The notes: generated by a model from the letters alone, not told the origin. Numbered from the stretch's first letter, positions 22,366 through 32,172 are shown. The stretch is DNA of 64,000 nucleotides from CAMFLJ01 sp965279255 (GCA_965279255.1 OZ257146.1:248001-312000); one strand, 5' to 3'. Numbers and translations: made by a program.

Positions 22366-23142
22366 GTGCTCCGACTGGTGACGTGGAACGTGAACTCGCT
22401 GAAGGCCCGACTGCCACGGGTGCTGGAGTGGCTCGAGCAGTTCTCTCCGGACATCGTGTGCCTGCAGGAGACCAAGTTGGCGGATGCCGCCTTCCCCGAC
22501 CTCACCTTCCGCGAGCTCGGCTACGACTGCGCCCACCACGGTCAGGGCCAGTGGAACGGTGTCGCCATCCTCTCCAAGGTCGGCCTCGACGACGTGCGGG
22601 CCGGCTGGGACGACGACGGCGAGGACGACCCCGAGGCCCGACTCCTGTGGGCCACCTGTGGTGGCATCCGCGTCGCCACCGCCTACGTGCCGAACGGTCG
22701 CTCCCTCGACGACGACCACTACGCCTACAAGCTGCGGTGGCTCGAGCGGCTCCGCGCCACCCTCGACGCCCACGAGGACGCCGGCACCGACCTGGCCGTC
22801 TGCGGTGATTACAACATCGCCCCCGACGACCGCGACGTCTGGAGCCCGAAGGCCTTCGAGGGCGCGACCCACACCAGCGAGCCCGAGCGCGCCGCGCTGG
22901 CCCGCCTCGAGCAGTGGGGCCTCGAGGACGTCTTCCGGCGCCACCACGACGTCGGCGGGCTGTTCTCGTGGTGGGACTACCGCGGTGGCGACTTCCACCA
23001 GGGTCGCGGCATGCGCATCGACCTGGTCATGGCCACGGCGTCGCTGGCCGAGCGCTCGTCGCTCGTGATGATCGACCGCAACGCCCGCAAGGGGAAGCAG
23101 CCGAGCGACCACGCTCCCGTGGTCGTCGACTTCACCGACTGA
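22366..23142 (+). CDS. xth: Exodeoxyribonuclease III
   Basis: A 258-residue ExoIII/APE1-family AP endonuclease. Motifs are TWNVNSLKAR (Asn), CLQETKL (metal-binding Glu near residue 34), CGDYNIAP (catalytic Asp/Asn near 146) and SDHAPVVVDF at the C-terminus. It cleaves DNA at abasic sites in base-excision repair and trims 3' ends. The GTG at 22366 lies 8 nt after TAGATT, implying a leaderless mRNA. The thioesterase gene follows 44 bases downstream. Length and motif spacing are normal for the family. Confidence 0.93.
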   Translation: MLRLVTWNVNSLKARLPRVLEWLEQFSPDIVCLQETKLADAAFPDLTFRELGYDCAHHGQGQWNGVAILSKVGLDDVRAGWDDDGEDDPEARLLWATCGGIRVATAYVPNGRSLDDDHYAYKLRWLERLRATLDAHEDAGTDLAVCGDYNIAPDDRDVWSPKAFEGATHTSEPERAALARLEQWGLEDVFRRHHDVGGLFSWWDYRGGDFHQGRGMRIDLVMATASLAERSSLVMIDRNARKGKQPSDHAPVVVDFTD

Positions 23143-23186
23143 TCCGGGCGCGGTCCCCGGGCGCGCCCCGACGGAGAGGACGAGAC

Positions 23187-23930
23187 GTGAACAGCAGCGA
23201 GACCCCTCCGACGGGCGAAGGCAACCGACACATCTTCGGCACCGGCGACCCGCTCGACGAGTGGAGCGACATCCCCGACCACAAGCTCACCCCCGAGCGC
23301 CTCGCCCACCGCACCGCGGCCGCGGCGATCCGGCGCCTCATCGACCGCCTGGCCTCGACCTCGGCGTCGGCCGAGCAGCTGCTCGCGCTCACCGAGCACC
23401 TCGACCGGGCCACCGACCGCATGCCCGCCGGCACGGTGCCCGGTGGGCCCGGCGCCGAGGACGGCGTCGCCGAGGCCGCCCTGGTGGTCGACCAGGCCGA
23501 CCGACTCGACGAGCGCAGCCCGTTCGTCGGTCGGGCGAACCCGGTCGCCCCGCCGCTGCACCTGGCCGTGGTCGACGGCCACATCGAGGCCACCGTCACC
23601 TTCGGTCGCAGCTACGAGGGCCCTCCCGGCTTCGTCCACGGCGGCTTCGTGGCCGGGATCTTCGACGAGGTGCTCGGCGCCGCCCAGGCCTTCTCGGGTC
23701 GCGCCGGCATGACCGGTCGCCTCACCGTGAACTACCGCAGCCCCACCCCGCTCCACACCGAGCTGCGCATGCGGGCCGACCTCGACTCGGTCGACGGCCG
23801 CAAGATCTACTGCAGCGCCACCCTCTGGGCCGGCGAGACGGTCTGTGCCGAGGCCGACGGGCTCTTCGTCACCATCCCCGAGGAACGGCTCCGGGCGATG
23901 ATCGAGGCCACCGGCCGCGGCCGACTCTGA
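23187..23930 (+). CDS. PaaI/4HBT-type hot-dog thioesterase with long N-terminal region
   Basis: A 247-residue protein. The C-terminal half (residues about 120-235) is a hot-dog thioesterase domain with GPPGFVHGGFVAGIFDEVLG, the HGG(x)nD active-site helix. The first about 110 residues are helical (TAAAAIRRLIDRLAS, QLLALTEHLDRA) and may mediate oligomerisation. Such enzymes hydrolyse acyl-CoA thioesters. The GTG at 23187 has GGAGAGGA about 7 nt upstream. It follows xth in the same direction and converges with the DUF2505 gene. Substrate unknown. Confidence 0.82.
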   Translation: MNSSETPPTGEGNRHIFGTGDPLDEWSDIPDHKLTPERLAHRTAAAAIRRLIDRLASTSASAEQLLALTEHLDRATDRMPAGTVPGGPGAEDGVAEAALVVDQADRLDERSPFVGRANPVAPPLHLAVVDGHIEATVTFGRSYEGPPGFVHGGFVAGIFDEVLGAAQAFSGRAGMTGRLTVNYRSPTPLHTELRMRADLDSVDGRKIYCSATLWAGETVCAEADGLFVTIPEERLRAMIEATGRGRL

Positions 23931-23952
23931 CCCTGCCCCTGCCCCTGCCGGC

Positions 23953-24474
23953 TCAGTCGTCGAGCTCGGGGGCCGTGGGCATGCCGTCGGCCACCCACCG
24001 GTCGACGGCGACGGACTCGTTGGCCAGCCACTCCTGCAGGCCCGACACGAGGGCCCGCTCGACCGCCCGGCCGGCCATGAGGAGCTTCACCGTGAGCTCG
24101 CCCTCGACGGTGCGGTTGGTGCCGCCGAGCGGGGCGGCCTCGAAGCGCTCGACGGCCCGGGCCGCCAGCCTGTCGGGGTAGTGGTCGGGCTGCAGCACGA
24201 CCAGGGCCCGGCGCTGCACGAGGTCGAGCTCGGTGACCTGCACCCACGTGAGCTTGACCGGGTCGACGATGGCCGAGGCGCCCGGCGGCAGGTCGCCGCG
24301 GTAGGCGTAGCGCACGTGCGAGGTCACCGTGTCGAAGTCGCGCCGGTGCTCGAGCAGCTCGCCCGCCGAAAGGGGAGCAAGAGGCCCGAGTGACGGGGCC
24401 AGGTCGGGGTCGGCGTAGGCCTCGATGATCTCGGCGATGGTCGCGGCGAAGTGGTTCTCGGCCCGGAAGTCCAT
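23953..24474 (-). CDS. DUF2505 (SRPBCC-like) protein
   Basis: A 173-residue actinobacterial DUF2505 protein. Recognisable features are the MDFRAENHF start, an alternating beta pattern in VTSHVRYAYRGDLPPGA, TWVQVTELDL, and a helical C-terminus ending EWLANES. The fold is expected to be START/SRPBCC-like with a hydrophobic cavity; the function is unknown. Its ATG lies two bases after the uvrD2 stop, so it is most likely expressed from the uvrD2 promoter. The same adjacency is not in itself evidence for a repair role. Confidence 0.75.
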   Translation of the reverse strand: MDFRAENHFAATIAEIIEAYADPDLAPSLGPLAPLSAGELLEHRRDFDTVTSHVRYAYRGDLPPGASAIVDPVKLTWVQVTELDLVQRRALVVLQPDHYPDRLAARAVERFEAAPLGGTNRTVEGELTVKLLMAGRAVERALVSGLQEWLANESVAVDRWVADGMPTAPELDD

Positions 24475-24476
24475 CG

Positions 24477-26540
24477 TCAGCCCTCCGCTCCGGTCTCACC
24501 GACGAGGGTGAGCAGCTCCTCGCCGAAGCGCCCCACCTTGACCTCGCCCATGCCGTGCACCGTGAGCAGCTCGTCGTTCGAGGTGGGGCGCACGCTGGCG
24601 ATCTCGACGAGGGTGCGATCGTTGCAGATCACGTACGCGGGCATGCCCGCGGCGCGTGCCTTCTCGGTGCGCCACGTGCGCAGGGCGTCGAGCAGCACCC
24701 GGCCCTCGTCGTCGAGGTCGGCCGGGGCCAGGGCGCCGGCCGCCCGGGGCAGATCGGGTCGGGTGCGCGACCGCGTGTGCCTGGGCTTGGCCGGCTTCTC
24801 GGCCTTGGCCGGGAGGGCGACCCCCTTGCCGACCTCGGCGGGGTCGGCCCCCGCCCGCAGCGCGGCCGACGCCGCCACCACGGTGTCGAGGTAGGGCGAA
24901 CGCTCGCGGCGCAGGTCTCGGGTGCCGTAGCGGCGCTGACCCGCCCAGCTGCACACGACCTCGCGCTCGCCGCGGGTGACGGCGACGTAGAACAGGCGCA
25001 GCTCCTCGGAGAGGGCCTCGCCGGTGCGGGCGTGGCCGATGGGGACCAGGCCCTGCTCGAGGCCGGCCAGGTGCACGACCGGCCACTCGAGGCCCTTGGC
25101 AGCGTGGAACGTGGTGATCTCGACGGCGTCGCCGTAGCGGTCGGGCTGGTCGGCGCGGGTGGTGGAGGCCAGCCACGAGAGGAAGCCGGGCACGGTGGGC
25201 GTGCCCTCGACGGCGGCGTAGTCGCGGGCGAGCTGCAGCAGGGCGTCGACGTTGGCCCGGCGCTCCTCGGCGCGGTCGCCGGTGCCGGCGGCCTCGTCGA
25301 TCGAGGCGGCGAGGTCGGCGACGGCGTCGTCGAAGCCGCCCTTCGAGCGCCGCAGGTCGCCCATGGCGGCCTTGATCTCGGGCTGCTCGAGCAGCGGCGC
25401 GGCCCCCCGCACCCGGAAGGGGATCTGGGCGCCCTTGAGGGCCTCCTCCAGCGCGGGGATCTGGGCGTTGGTGCGCACCAGCACGGCCTGGCTCGACCAC
25501 GTGGCCCCGGGGGCGTGGTGGTCGCGGACCGCCCGGGCGACCCCGCGGGCCTCGGCCCGGTCGTCGTCGTAGGCGTGCACCGAGGGCACCGGGCCGTCGG
25601 GCCGGGTGGCCTGCAGGGCGCCGGCGCGGTCGACGCCCCGGCCGCCGCCCAGGAGGACGGCGTTGGCGACGGCGAGGATCTGGGGGGTCGAGCGGTAGTT
25701 CTCGGTGAGGCGCACGACCTCGGCCGACGGGAACTTCGACGGCAGGCGTCGCAGCGCCTCGGGGTCGGCACCGTTCCAGGCGTAGATCGCCTGGTTGGGG
25801 TCGCCGACGACGCAGAGGTCGAGGCGGTCGCCGCGCCACGCGTCGAGCAGGGCCTGCTGCAGCGGGTTGACGTCCTGGAACTCGTCGACGAAGAGGTGCT
25901 GGAACCGCCAGCGCTGCGCCTTGGCGAACTCGGGGTCGCGGAGCAGGTCGCGTCGGCACACCCGGAGCAGGTCGTCGAAGTCGACCAGGCGGCGCTCGCG
26001 TCGGGCCTCCTCGTAGCGGGCGAAGATGCGGCCGACCTCGGCCGGGTCGAGCGGTGGGCGGCGACCGGCCGTGACGGCGGCCTGGGCGTACTCGTCGGGC
26101 TCGACCATGCGGGCCTTGGCCCACTCGATCTCGGCGACGAGGTCGATCGGCGGGACGTCCTTGGCGGAGGGGGGCAGGAGGCGGGCCACGAAGCCGACCT
26201 TGCGGTCGAGCAGCGCCGGCGGCTGGATGCCCCGGTCGGCCCAGCGGTTGCGGAGCTGGGCGTAGGCGACCGAGTGGAACGTGCCGGCGGCGAGGCGGTC
26301 GCGCAGCCCGAGCGAGCGGAGGCGGTCGGTGAGCTCGCCGGCCGCCTTGCGGGTGAAGGTCAGGGCGAGCACGTGGCGCGGGTCGAGGTCACCGGTGGCC
26401 GCCCGCCAGGCGATGCGTCGGGTCAGCACGCGGGTCTTTCCGGAGCCGGCCCCGGCCAGGATCACGAGCGGCGACGTGGCCGAGGTGACGGCCGCGCGCT
26501 GCGCGTCGTTGAGTCCCTCGAGCAGTGCGTCGGCGTCCAC
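24477..26540 (-). CDS. uvrD2: Superfamily 1 DNA helicase UvrD2 with C-terminal HRDC domain
   Basis: A 687-residue SF1A helicase. Motifs: LNDAQRAAV (Q motif), AGAGSGKTRVL (Walker A, near residue 30), LTFTRKAA, FVDEFQDVNPLQ (Walker B), VVGDPNQAIYAWNGA, LTENYRST, and ITTFHAAKGLEWPVV with VAVTRGER. The last about 85 residues form an HRDC domain (LDALRTWRTEKARAAGMPAYVICND). This architecture matches mycobacterial UvrD2. The GTG at 26540 sits 7 nt after TACGGT and right before the Q motif; the longer frame upstream is not used. A PafBC-like element precedes the -10 (see regulatory entry). It unwinds 3'-5' in repair or replication restart. Confidence 0.93.
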   Translation of the reverse strand: MDADALLEGLNDAQRAAVTSATSPLVILAGAGSGKTRVLTRRIAWRAATGDLDPRHVLALTFTRKAAGELTDRLRSLGLRDRLAAGTFHSVAYAQLRNRWADRGIQPPALLDRKVGFVARLLPPSAKDVPPIDLVAEIEWAKARMVEPDEYAQAAVTAGRRPPLDPAEVGRIFARYEEARRERRLVDFDDLLRVCRRDLLRDPEFAKAQRWRFQHLFVDEFQDVNPLQQALLDAWRGDRLDLCVVGDPNQAIYAWNGADPEALRRLPSKFPSAEVVRLTENYRSTPQILAVANAVLLGGGRGVDRAGALQATRPDGPVPSVHAYDDDRAEARGVARAVRDHHAPGATWSSQAVLVRTNAQIPALEEALKGAQIPFRVRGAAPLLEQPEIKAAMGDLRRSKGGFDDAVADLAASIDEAAGTGDRAEERRANVDALLQLARDYAAVEGTPTVPGFLSWLASTTRADQPDRYGDAVEITTFHAAKGLEWPVVHLAGLEQGLVPIGHARTGEALSEELRLFYVAVTRGEREVVCSWAGQRRYGTRDLRRERSPYLDTVVAASAALRAGADPAEVGKGVALPAKAEKPAKPRHTRSRTRPDLPRAAGALAPADLDDEGRVLLDALRTWRTEKARAAGMPAYVICNDRTLVEIASVRPTSNDELLTVHGMGEVKVGRFGEELLTLVGETGAEG

Positions 26541-26547
26541 ACCGCAG

Positions 26548-26570
26548 ACCGTACTCACCCCCGGTGACAC
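26548..26570 (-). promoter_or_regulatory. uvrD2 promoter, PafBC (RecA-NDp)-like
   Basis: On the minus strand GTGTCACCG is followed by exactly 8 nt and then TACGGT, 7 nt before the uvrD2 GTG. The RecA-independent DNA-damage promoter of actinobacteria is TTGTCRGTG-N8-TANNNT; 6 of 9 upstream positions match, spacing is exact and the -10 fits. This is suggestive only. Confidence 0.4.
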
Positions 26571-26593
26571 CGCCTCCGGGGGTACCGTGTGCC

Positions 26594-27256
26594 ATGCCCT
26601 ATCCCCAGGATGCACTGCACCCGAGCGAGGAGCTGATCCTCGACCTGCACCCCCACTGGTGGTACTTCGCCAAGTCGGCAGCGGTGCTCGTGGTCACGGT
26701 CATCGTGGCGGGTTGGGCCCTCACGACCGACTGGGATCCGCTCAAGCTCCTGATGGCCGTGCTGGTGCTGGCCACCCTGGTGTGGTTCGTCGAGCGCTAC
26801 ATCCGCTGGATCAGCACCCACTTCGTGCTGACCTCCGACCGGGTCATCTACCGCAGCGGCGTCATCGCCAAGCGCGGCATCGAGATCCCGCTCGAGCGCA
26901 TCAACACGATCTTCTTCCACCAGCGCATCTTCGAGCGCATGCTCGGCCTGGGTGACCTCGAGATCGAGTCGGCCAGCAAGGACGGCGCCCAGCGGTTCGA
27001 CGACATCAAGAACCCGAGCGCCGTGCAGAACGAGATCTACCAGCAGATGGAGCAGAACGAGATCAAGCGGGCCAACCGCATCTCGGGCGGCATCAACTCC
27101 GCACAGGCGGCTCAGGCCACGGCCACTGCTGCGGCGACGGCCGCCGCCGACGACGTGCCCTCCAAGATCGCCGCGCTCGCGGCCCTGCGCGACCAGGGCC
27201 ACATCACCCCCGAGGAGTTCGAGGCCAAGAAGGCCGAGCTGCTCGGGCGGATGTAG
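26594..27256 (+). CDS. Membrane-bound bPH2 (DUF304) protein with SHOCT tail
   Basis: A 220-residue protein. Two adjacent helices at about residues 27-64, then a bacterial pleckstrin-homology (YdbS/DUF304) domain with the typical THFVLTSDRVIYRSGVIAK and EIPLERINTIFF segments (about 76-150), an Ala/Thr-rich linker, and a C-terminal SHOCT motif (IAALAALRDQGHITPEEFE). Function is unknown; SHOCT motifs are oligomerisation elements. ATG at 26594 lies 5 nt after TACCGT and is divergent from uvrD2. It stops one base before the convergent galK stop. Confidence 0.85.
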   Translation: MPYPQDALHPSEELILDLHPHWWYFAKSAAVLVVTVIVAGWALTTDWDPLKLLMAVLVLATLVWFVERYIRWISTHFVLTSDRVIYRSGVIAKRGIEIPLERINTIFFHQRIFERMLGLGDLEIESASKDGAQRFDDIKNPSAVQNEIYQQMEQNEIKRANRISGGINSAQAAQATATAAATAAADDVPSKIAALAALRDQGHITPEEFEAKKAELLGRM

Positions 27257-27257
27257 C

Positions 27258-28247
27258 TCAGCCCGGCGGCCCCGACGCGGCGCCGGCGGCGGGTCGCACC
27301 AGCCATCCCCGCCCGGTGACCTCCGCCGGGTGAGGCAGCGCGCCCTGCTCGCAGATCGCCACGACGCATCCGCCGAAGCCGGCACCCGTGAGGCGGGCAC
27401 CGAGCACCCCCGGCACGGTCATGAGCCGGCTCACGGTTCGGTCGAGGGCATCGGTCGACACCTCGAAGTCGTCGCGCAGGCTCACATGGCTGGCGAGCAT
27501 GAGGTGGCCGACCGCTGCAGCGTCTCCGGCCCGGAGGGCGTCGGCCGCGGCGCGGACCCGAGCGCACTCGGTCGCCACGTGGCGGGCCCGGCGGCGCAGC
27601 ACCGGGTCGTCGATGGCGGCGATCTCGTCGGTCGAGGCGTGGGGGAGGGGACCGACGAGCTCGGCGGCCCGCTCGCACTGCGCGCGGCGTTCGGCGTAGG
27701 CCGAGCCGGCGAGGGTCCGCTCCTGGCCCGAGTGGACCACCACGACGTCGAGCCCCTCCGGCACCGCCACGGGCGCCACGGAGTCGTCGGCCAGGTCGAG
27801 CAGGAGGGCGTGGCCGGCCACGCCGCACGCCGAGGTGAGCTGGTCGAGGAGGCCGCAGGGCACGCCGAGTGCCCGGTGCTCGGCGCGCTGCCCGAGTCGA
27901 GCCAGCTCCAGGGGCGTTCCGTCGAAGCCGAGCGCCAGGGCGAGCGCCAGCTCCAACGCGGCCGACGACGACAGGCCGGCCCCGACGGGCACGGTGGTGG
28001 AGATGCTCCCCGTGAGCCCGACCGGGCGCCCCGGTCGCCGCGCCGCGACCTCGGCGGCGACGGCCTCGACGATCCGGTCGGTGCCGCCGTCGGCCTGCTC
28101 CGATGTCAGCCGGCACCCGTCGCCACCCCGCTCCCCGGTCACCGTGGTGCCGAGGTCGATGGCCATGGTGAGCGACACGCCACCGGCGTGGTCGGTGTGG
28201 TCGCCGATCAGCACGACCCGGCCGGGGGCGTGGGCCTCGACCGTCAT
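27258..28247 (-). CDS. galK: Galactokinase (GHMP kinase)
   Basis: A 329-residue GHMP kinase. Motif 1 is PGRVVLIGDHTDH (residues 8-20), motif 2 PVGAGLSSSAALE near residue 90, motif 3 GARLTGAGFGGCVVA near 290. It phosphorylates galactose to galactose-1-phosphate in the Leloir pathway; galT directly upstream overlaps it by four bases (ATGA), which supports that role. An oddity is Asp instead of Glu in the usual GEHTDYN sugar-binding motif, and Val for Asn just before it. A related hexose substrate is possible. It is shorter than E. coli GalK (382). Confidence 0.85.
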   Translation of the reverse strand: MTVEAHAPGRVVLIGDHTDHAGGVSLTMAIDLGTTVTGERGGDGCRLTSEQADGGTDRIVEAVAAEVAARRPGRPVGLTGSISTTVPVGAGLSSSAALELALALALGFDGTPLELARLGQRAEHRALGVPCGLLDQLTSACGVAGHALLLDLADDSVAPVAVPEGLDVVVVHSGQERTLAGSAYAERRAQCERAAELVGPLPHASTDEIAAIDDPVLRRRARHVATECARVRAAADALRAGDAAAVGHLMLASHVSLRDDFEVSTDALDRTVSRLMTVPGVLGARLTGAGFGGCVVAICEQGALPHPAEVTGRGWLVRPAAGAASGPPG

Positions 28248-29137
28248 GCCTCGCGCAGCCTCTGCGCCGCGTCGGCGGGGTCGACGGGGTTGAACCACAC
28301 CCCGCTGCCCAGCTCCGCGGCGGCCACGTAGCGGGCGACGCCGGGGCTGCGGTTCAGCGGCGTGACGTGGGCGTGCAGGCGGGCGGTCGGCCAGTCGCCG
28401 CCGTCGAACGGACGCTGGTGGAACCACAGCATGAACGGCATCGGCGCGGCGAAGAGCCGGTCGAGGCGCCCGACCACGTCGATCAGGAGGCGGCCGAGCC
28501 CGTCGCGCCCCTCGTCGTCGAGCGACGGCAGGTCGGGAACGGGCGCCTCGGGCGCGAGCACCAGCTCGTAGGGCCACACGGCCGCGGTCGGCACCCAGGC
28601 CCGCCAGCCGCCGGGCGCCGTCGTCACGAGGCGGTCACCCGGTGCCGCGCTGCCGACCCCGAGCTCGGTGCGGTCGCCCTCGAGCTCGACCGCGGCTGCG
28701 GGCGGCACCGAGTCGAAGGCGTAGATCTGCCCGTGGGGATGGGCGATCGTGGCCCCCACCTCGGGGCCCCGGTTCTCGAAGACCAGCACGTAGGCCACCG
28801 CCGGATCGGCGCCCAGGGTGGCCGAACGCTCCGCCCAGAGGTCGACCACCCGGTGGGCCTGCTCGGGGGAGAGGTCGGCGAAGGACGCGTCGTGGTCGGA
28901 GGTGTAGAGCACGATCTCGGCCCGGCCCTCGGGCAGCGGCGGCCACCGGTTGGGGAACGCCAGCACGTCGTAGGGCCCCGGTGCCTCCAGCCCACCCGGG
29001 CAGAACGGGCACGAGGCGTCGGGCAGGTGGGGCCGGCTCTGGCGGCCGGGCACGATCCAGGTCGTCGCGCCGGTCAGGGGATCGACCCGCCCACCCCACC
29101 CGCGGGGGTCGGTGCTCTCCGGTTCCGGGCCGTCCAC
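28244..29137 (-). CDS. galT: Galactose-1-phosphate uridylyltransferase
   Basis: A 297-residue HIT-superfamily nucleotidyltransferase. The zinc site begins with CPFCPGG near residue 40; the catalytic motif is AHPHGQIYAF near residue 132 (His-Pro-His, the uridylylated His), and the C-terminal half carries FMLWFHQRPF and LHAHVTPLNR. It exchanges UDP between UDP-glucose and galactose-1-phosphate. GTG at 29137 is preferred because TACCGT lies 6 nt upstream. galK follows with a four-base overlap. It is somewhat shorter than E. coli GalT (348). galE is not in this window. Confidence 0.9.
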   Translation of the reverse strand: MDGPEPESTDPRGWGGRVDPLTGATTWIVPGRQSRPHLPDASCPFCPGGLEAPGPYDVLAFPNRWPPLPEGRAEIVLYTSDHDASFADLSPEQAHRVVDLWAERSATLGADPAVAYVLVFENRGPEVGATIAHPHGQIYAFDSVPPAAAVELEGDRTELGVGSAAPGDRLVTTAPGGWRAWVPTAAVWPYELVLAPEAPVPDLPSLDDEGRDGLGRLLIDVVGRLDRLFAAPMPFMLWFHQRPFDGGDWPTARLHAHVTPLNRSPGVARYVAAAELGSGVWFNPVDPADAAQRLREA

Positions 29138-29211
29138 GGGGGCACGGTACCGCCCGCCCGCGCGACGGCCCGCCCGGCGCCTGCTTGACCGGCCGCCGGG
29201 CGACGGTGAAC

Positions 29212-30099
<888 letters not shown>

Positions 30100-30140
30100 C
30101 GGCCGGGGCCGACGCCACTACGCACAAGGGGACACATCAC

Positions 30141-31289
30141 ATGGGACCGCTCGCCGGAGTTCGAGTCGTCGAGATCGCCGGCATCGGCCCGGGGCCCTTC
30201 GCCGCCATGATGCTCGCCGACATGGGGGCCGACGTGGTGCGCGTCGACCGCGCCGGCAACGTGTGGGGCGGCGACCCCGCCAACCCGCCGAAGGACATCA
30301 TGAACCGGGGCCGGCGCTCACTCGGCGTCGACCTCAAGAACCCCGAGGGCGTCGAGACCGTGCTGGCGCTCGTCGAGAAGGCCGACGCCCTGATCGAGGG
30401 CTTCCGCCCCGGTGTCACCGAGCGGCTCGGCATCGGCCCCGACGCCTGCCTCGAGCGCAACCCGCGCCTCGTGTACGGCCGCATGACCGGGTGGGGCCAG
30501 GACGGGCCGATGGCCCAGATGGCCGGCCACGACATGAACTACATCGCCATCGCCGGCGCCCTCGGTGCCATCGGTCGGCCCGACGAGCGGCCCCAGCCGC
30601 CGCTGAACCTCGTCGGCGACTTCGGTGGTGGTGGCATGCTCCTCGCCTTCGGCATCGTCTGCGGCGTGGTCGAGGCCCGAACGTCGGGCAAGGGCCAGGT
30701 CGTCGACGCGGCCATGGTCGACGGCACGGCCGTGCTCACCACGTTCATGCACGGGATGATGGCCATGGGCGGCTGGAAGGACGAGCGGGGGGTCAACATC
30801 CTCGACACCGGCGCCCACTACTACGAGGTCTACGAGTGCGCCGACGGCAAGTTCCTGTCAGTCGGCGCCATCGAGCCGCAGTTCTACGCGGTGCTCCTCG
30901 AGAAGACCGGCCTGGCCGGCGACGCCGAGTTCCTGCAGCAGAACGACAAGGCCCAGTGGCCCCACCTGAAGGAGCGCCTCGCCGGCGTCATCGCCACGAA
31001 GACCCGCGACGAATGGGCCGCCATCTTCGACGGCACCGACGCGTGCGTGGCGCCGATCCTCTCCCTCGGCGAGGCGCCGTCGCACCCGCACAACGTCGCC
31101 CGTGGAGCCTTCCTCGAGCGTGACGGCATCGTGCAGCCCGCACCCGCTCCCCGGTTCTCGCGCACCTCCGCCGAGATCCAGCGCCCGCCGGCCCACGCCG
31201 GCCAGCACACCGATGAGGTCCTCGCCGAGTGGGGCGTCGTCGACGCCGACCGCGCCGCCGCGCTGCGTGCCGCCGGGGCCATCGCCTGA
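30141..31289 (+). CDS. Alpha-methylacyl-CoA racemase (family III CoA-transferase fold)
   Basis: A 382-residue CaiB/BaiF-fold protein. The N-terminus VRVVEIAGIGPGPFAAMMLADMGADV is the AMACR/MCR signature, AGHDMNYIA carries the catalytic Asp, and LDTGAHYYEVYECADG corresponds to the region with the catalytic Glu. AMACRs interconvert (2R)- and (2S)-methylacyl-CoA so branched fatty acid or sterol side chains can enter beta-oxidation. AAGGGG lies about 10 nt upstream of the ATG. It belongs functionally with the dehydrogenase/hydratase pair at 1368-3130. CoA-transferase activity is less likely given the IGPGPFA motif. Confidence 0.88.
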   Translation: MGPLAGVRVVEIAGIGPGPFAAMMLADMGADVVRVDRAGNVWGGDPANPPKDIMNRGRRSLGVDLKNPEGVETVLALVEKADALIEGFRPGVTERLGIGPDACLERNPRLVYGRMTGWGQDGPMAQMAGHDMNYIAIAGALGAIGRPDERPQPPLNLVGDFGGGGMLLAFGIVCGVVEARTSGKGQVVDAAMVDGTAVLTTFMHGMMAMGGWKDERGVNILDTGAHYYEVYECADGKFLSVGAIEPQFYAVLLEKTGLAGDAEFLQQNDKAQWPHLKERLAGVIATKTRDEWAAIFDGTDACVAPILSLGEAPSHPHNVARGAFLERDGIVQPAPAPRFSRTSAEIQRPPAHAGQHTDEVLAEWGVVDADRAAALRAAGAIA

Positions 31290-31341
31290 GCCCCTCGCCG
31301 CCCGGTCGGGGTTCGAACGAGCGCCGATAGGCTCGCCCGCC

Positions 31342-32172
31342 ATGGCCACACTCGTCTGCTTCCACGCCCACCCCGACGACGAGTCCATCGCCACCGGCGG
31401 CACGATGGCGCTGGCGGCCGAGGCCGGCCACCGTGTCGTGCTCGTGGTCGGCACCCGGGGCGAGCAGGGCGAGCCCGTCCCCGGCGTGCTCGCCGAGGGT
31501 GAGCCGCTGTGGGAGCGGCGGGTCGTCGAGACCCACCGGGCCGCCGAGATCCTCGGCGTCGAGCGGGTCGAGTTCCTCGGCTACGAGGACTCCGGGATGA
31601 TGGGCGAGCCCACCAACGAGAACCCGGCCTGCTTCTGGCAGGCCGACCTCGACGAGGCCGCCGAGCGCCTGGCCGCCATCCTGCGGTCGGTCGACGCCGA
31701 CGTGCTCACGATCTACGACGACCACGGCGGCTACGGCCACCCGGACCACATTCAGGTCCACCGCGTCGGCCGCCGGGCCGCCGAGCTGGTGGGCCTCGAC
31801 GCCGTCTACCAGTCGACGATGAACCGCGACGCCATCCGGCGCACCATGGACGAGGCCGCCGAGTTCGTGGCCGACCTCGAGGAGGCCGCCGAGGGCGCCT
31901 CCGAGACCCTGCGCGAGAGCCGGGAGCGGGCCGACAACGACGACTTCGGCTCGCCGGAGGCCCTGATCACCCACGCCGTCGACGTGTCCTCCATGGTCGA
32001 CCGCAAGAAGGAGGCGATGGTGGCCCACGCCAGCCAGATCGCCCCCGACTCGTTCTTCCTCGCCATGCCCCCGGAGGCCTTCGCCAGCGCCTTCGGCACC
32101 GAGTGGTTCATCGCCCTCCACGGCGAGCGGGGCCCGGGCGAGCCCTTCGCCGTGGCGTTGATGCCGAGCTAG
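31342..32172 (+). CDS. PIG-L family deacetylase (MshB/Mca-like)
   Basis: A 276-residue zinc-dependent LmbE/PIG-L deacetylase. The zinc motif AHPDDES is at residues 9-15, and the third ligand is in GGYGHPDHIQVH near residue 132; YEDSGM is also family-typical. Members deacetylate GlcNAc-inositol in mycothiol synthesis (MshB) or cleave mycothiol conjugates (Mca). Which of these applies is not certain. The ATG lies 8 nt after TAGGCT, so it is probably leaderless. Its stop codon overlaps that of the convergent gene at 32169 in a CTAG palindrome. Confidence 0.88.
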   Translation: MATLVCFHAHPDDESIATGGTMALAAEAGHRVVLVVGTRGEQGEPVPGVLAEGEPLWERRVVETHRAAEILGVERVEFLGYEDSGMMGEPTNENPACFWQADLDEAAERLAAILRSVDADVLTIYDDHGGYGHPDHIQVHRVGRRAAELVGLDAVYQSTMNRDAIRRTMDEAAEFVADLEEAAEGASETLRESRERADNDDFGSPEALITHAVDVSSMVDRKKEAMVAHASQIAPDSFFLAMPPEAFASAFGTEWFIALHGERGPGEPFAVALMPS

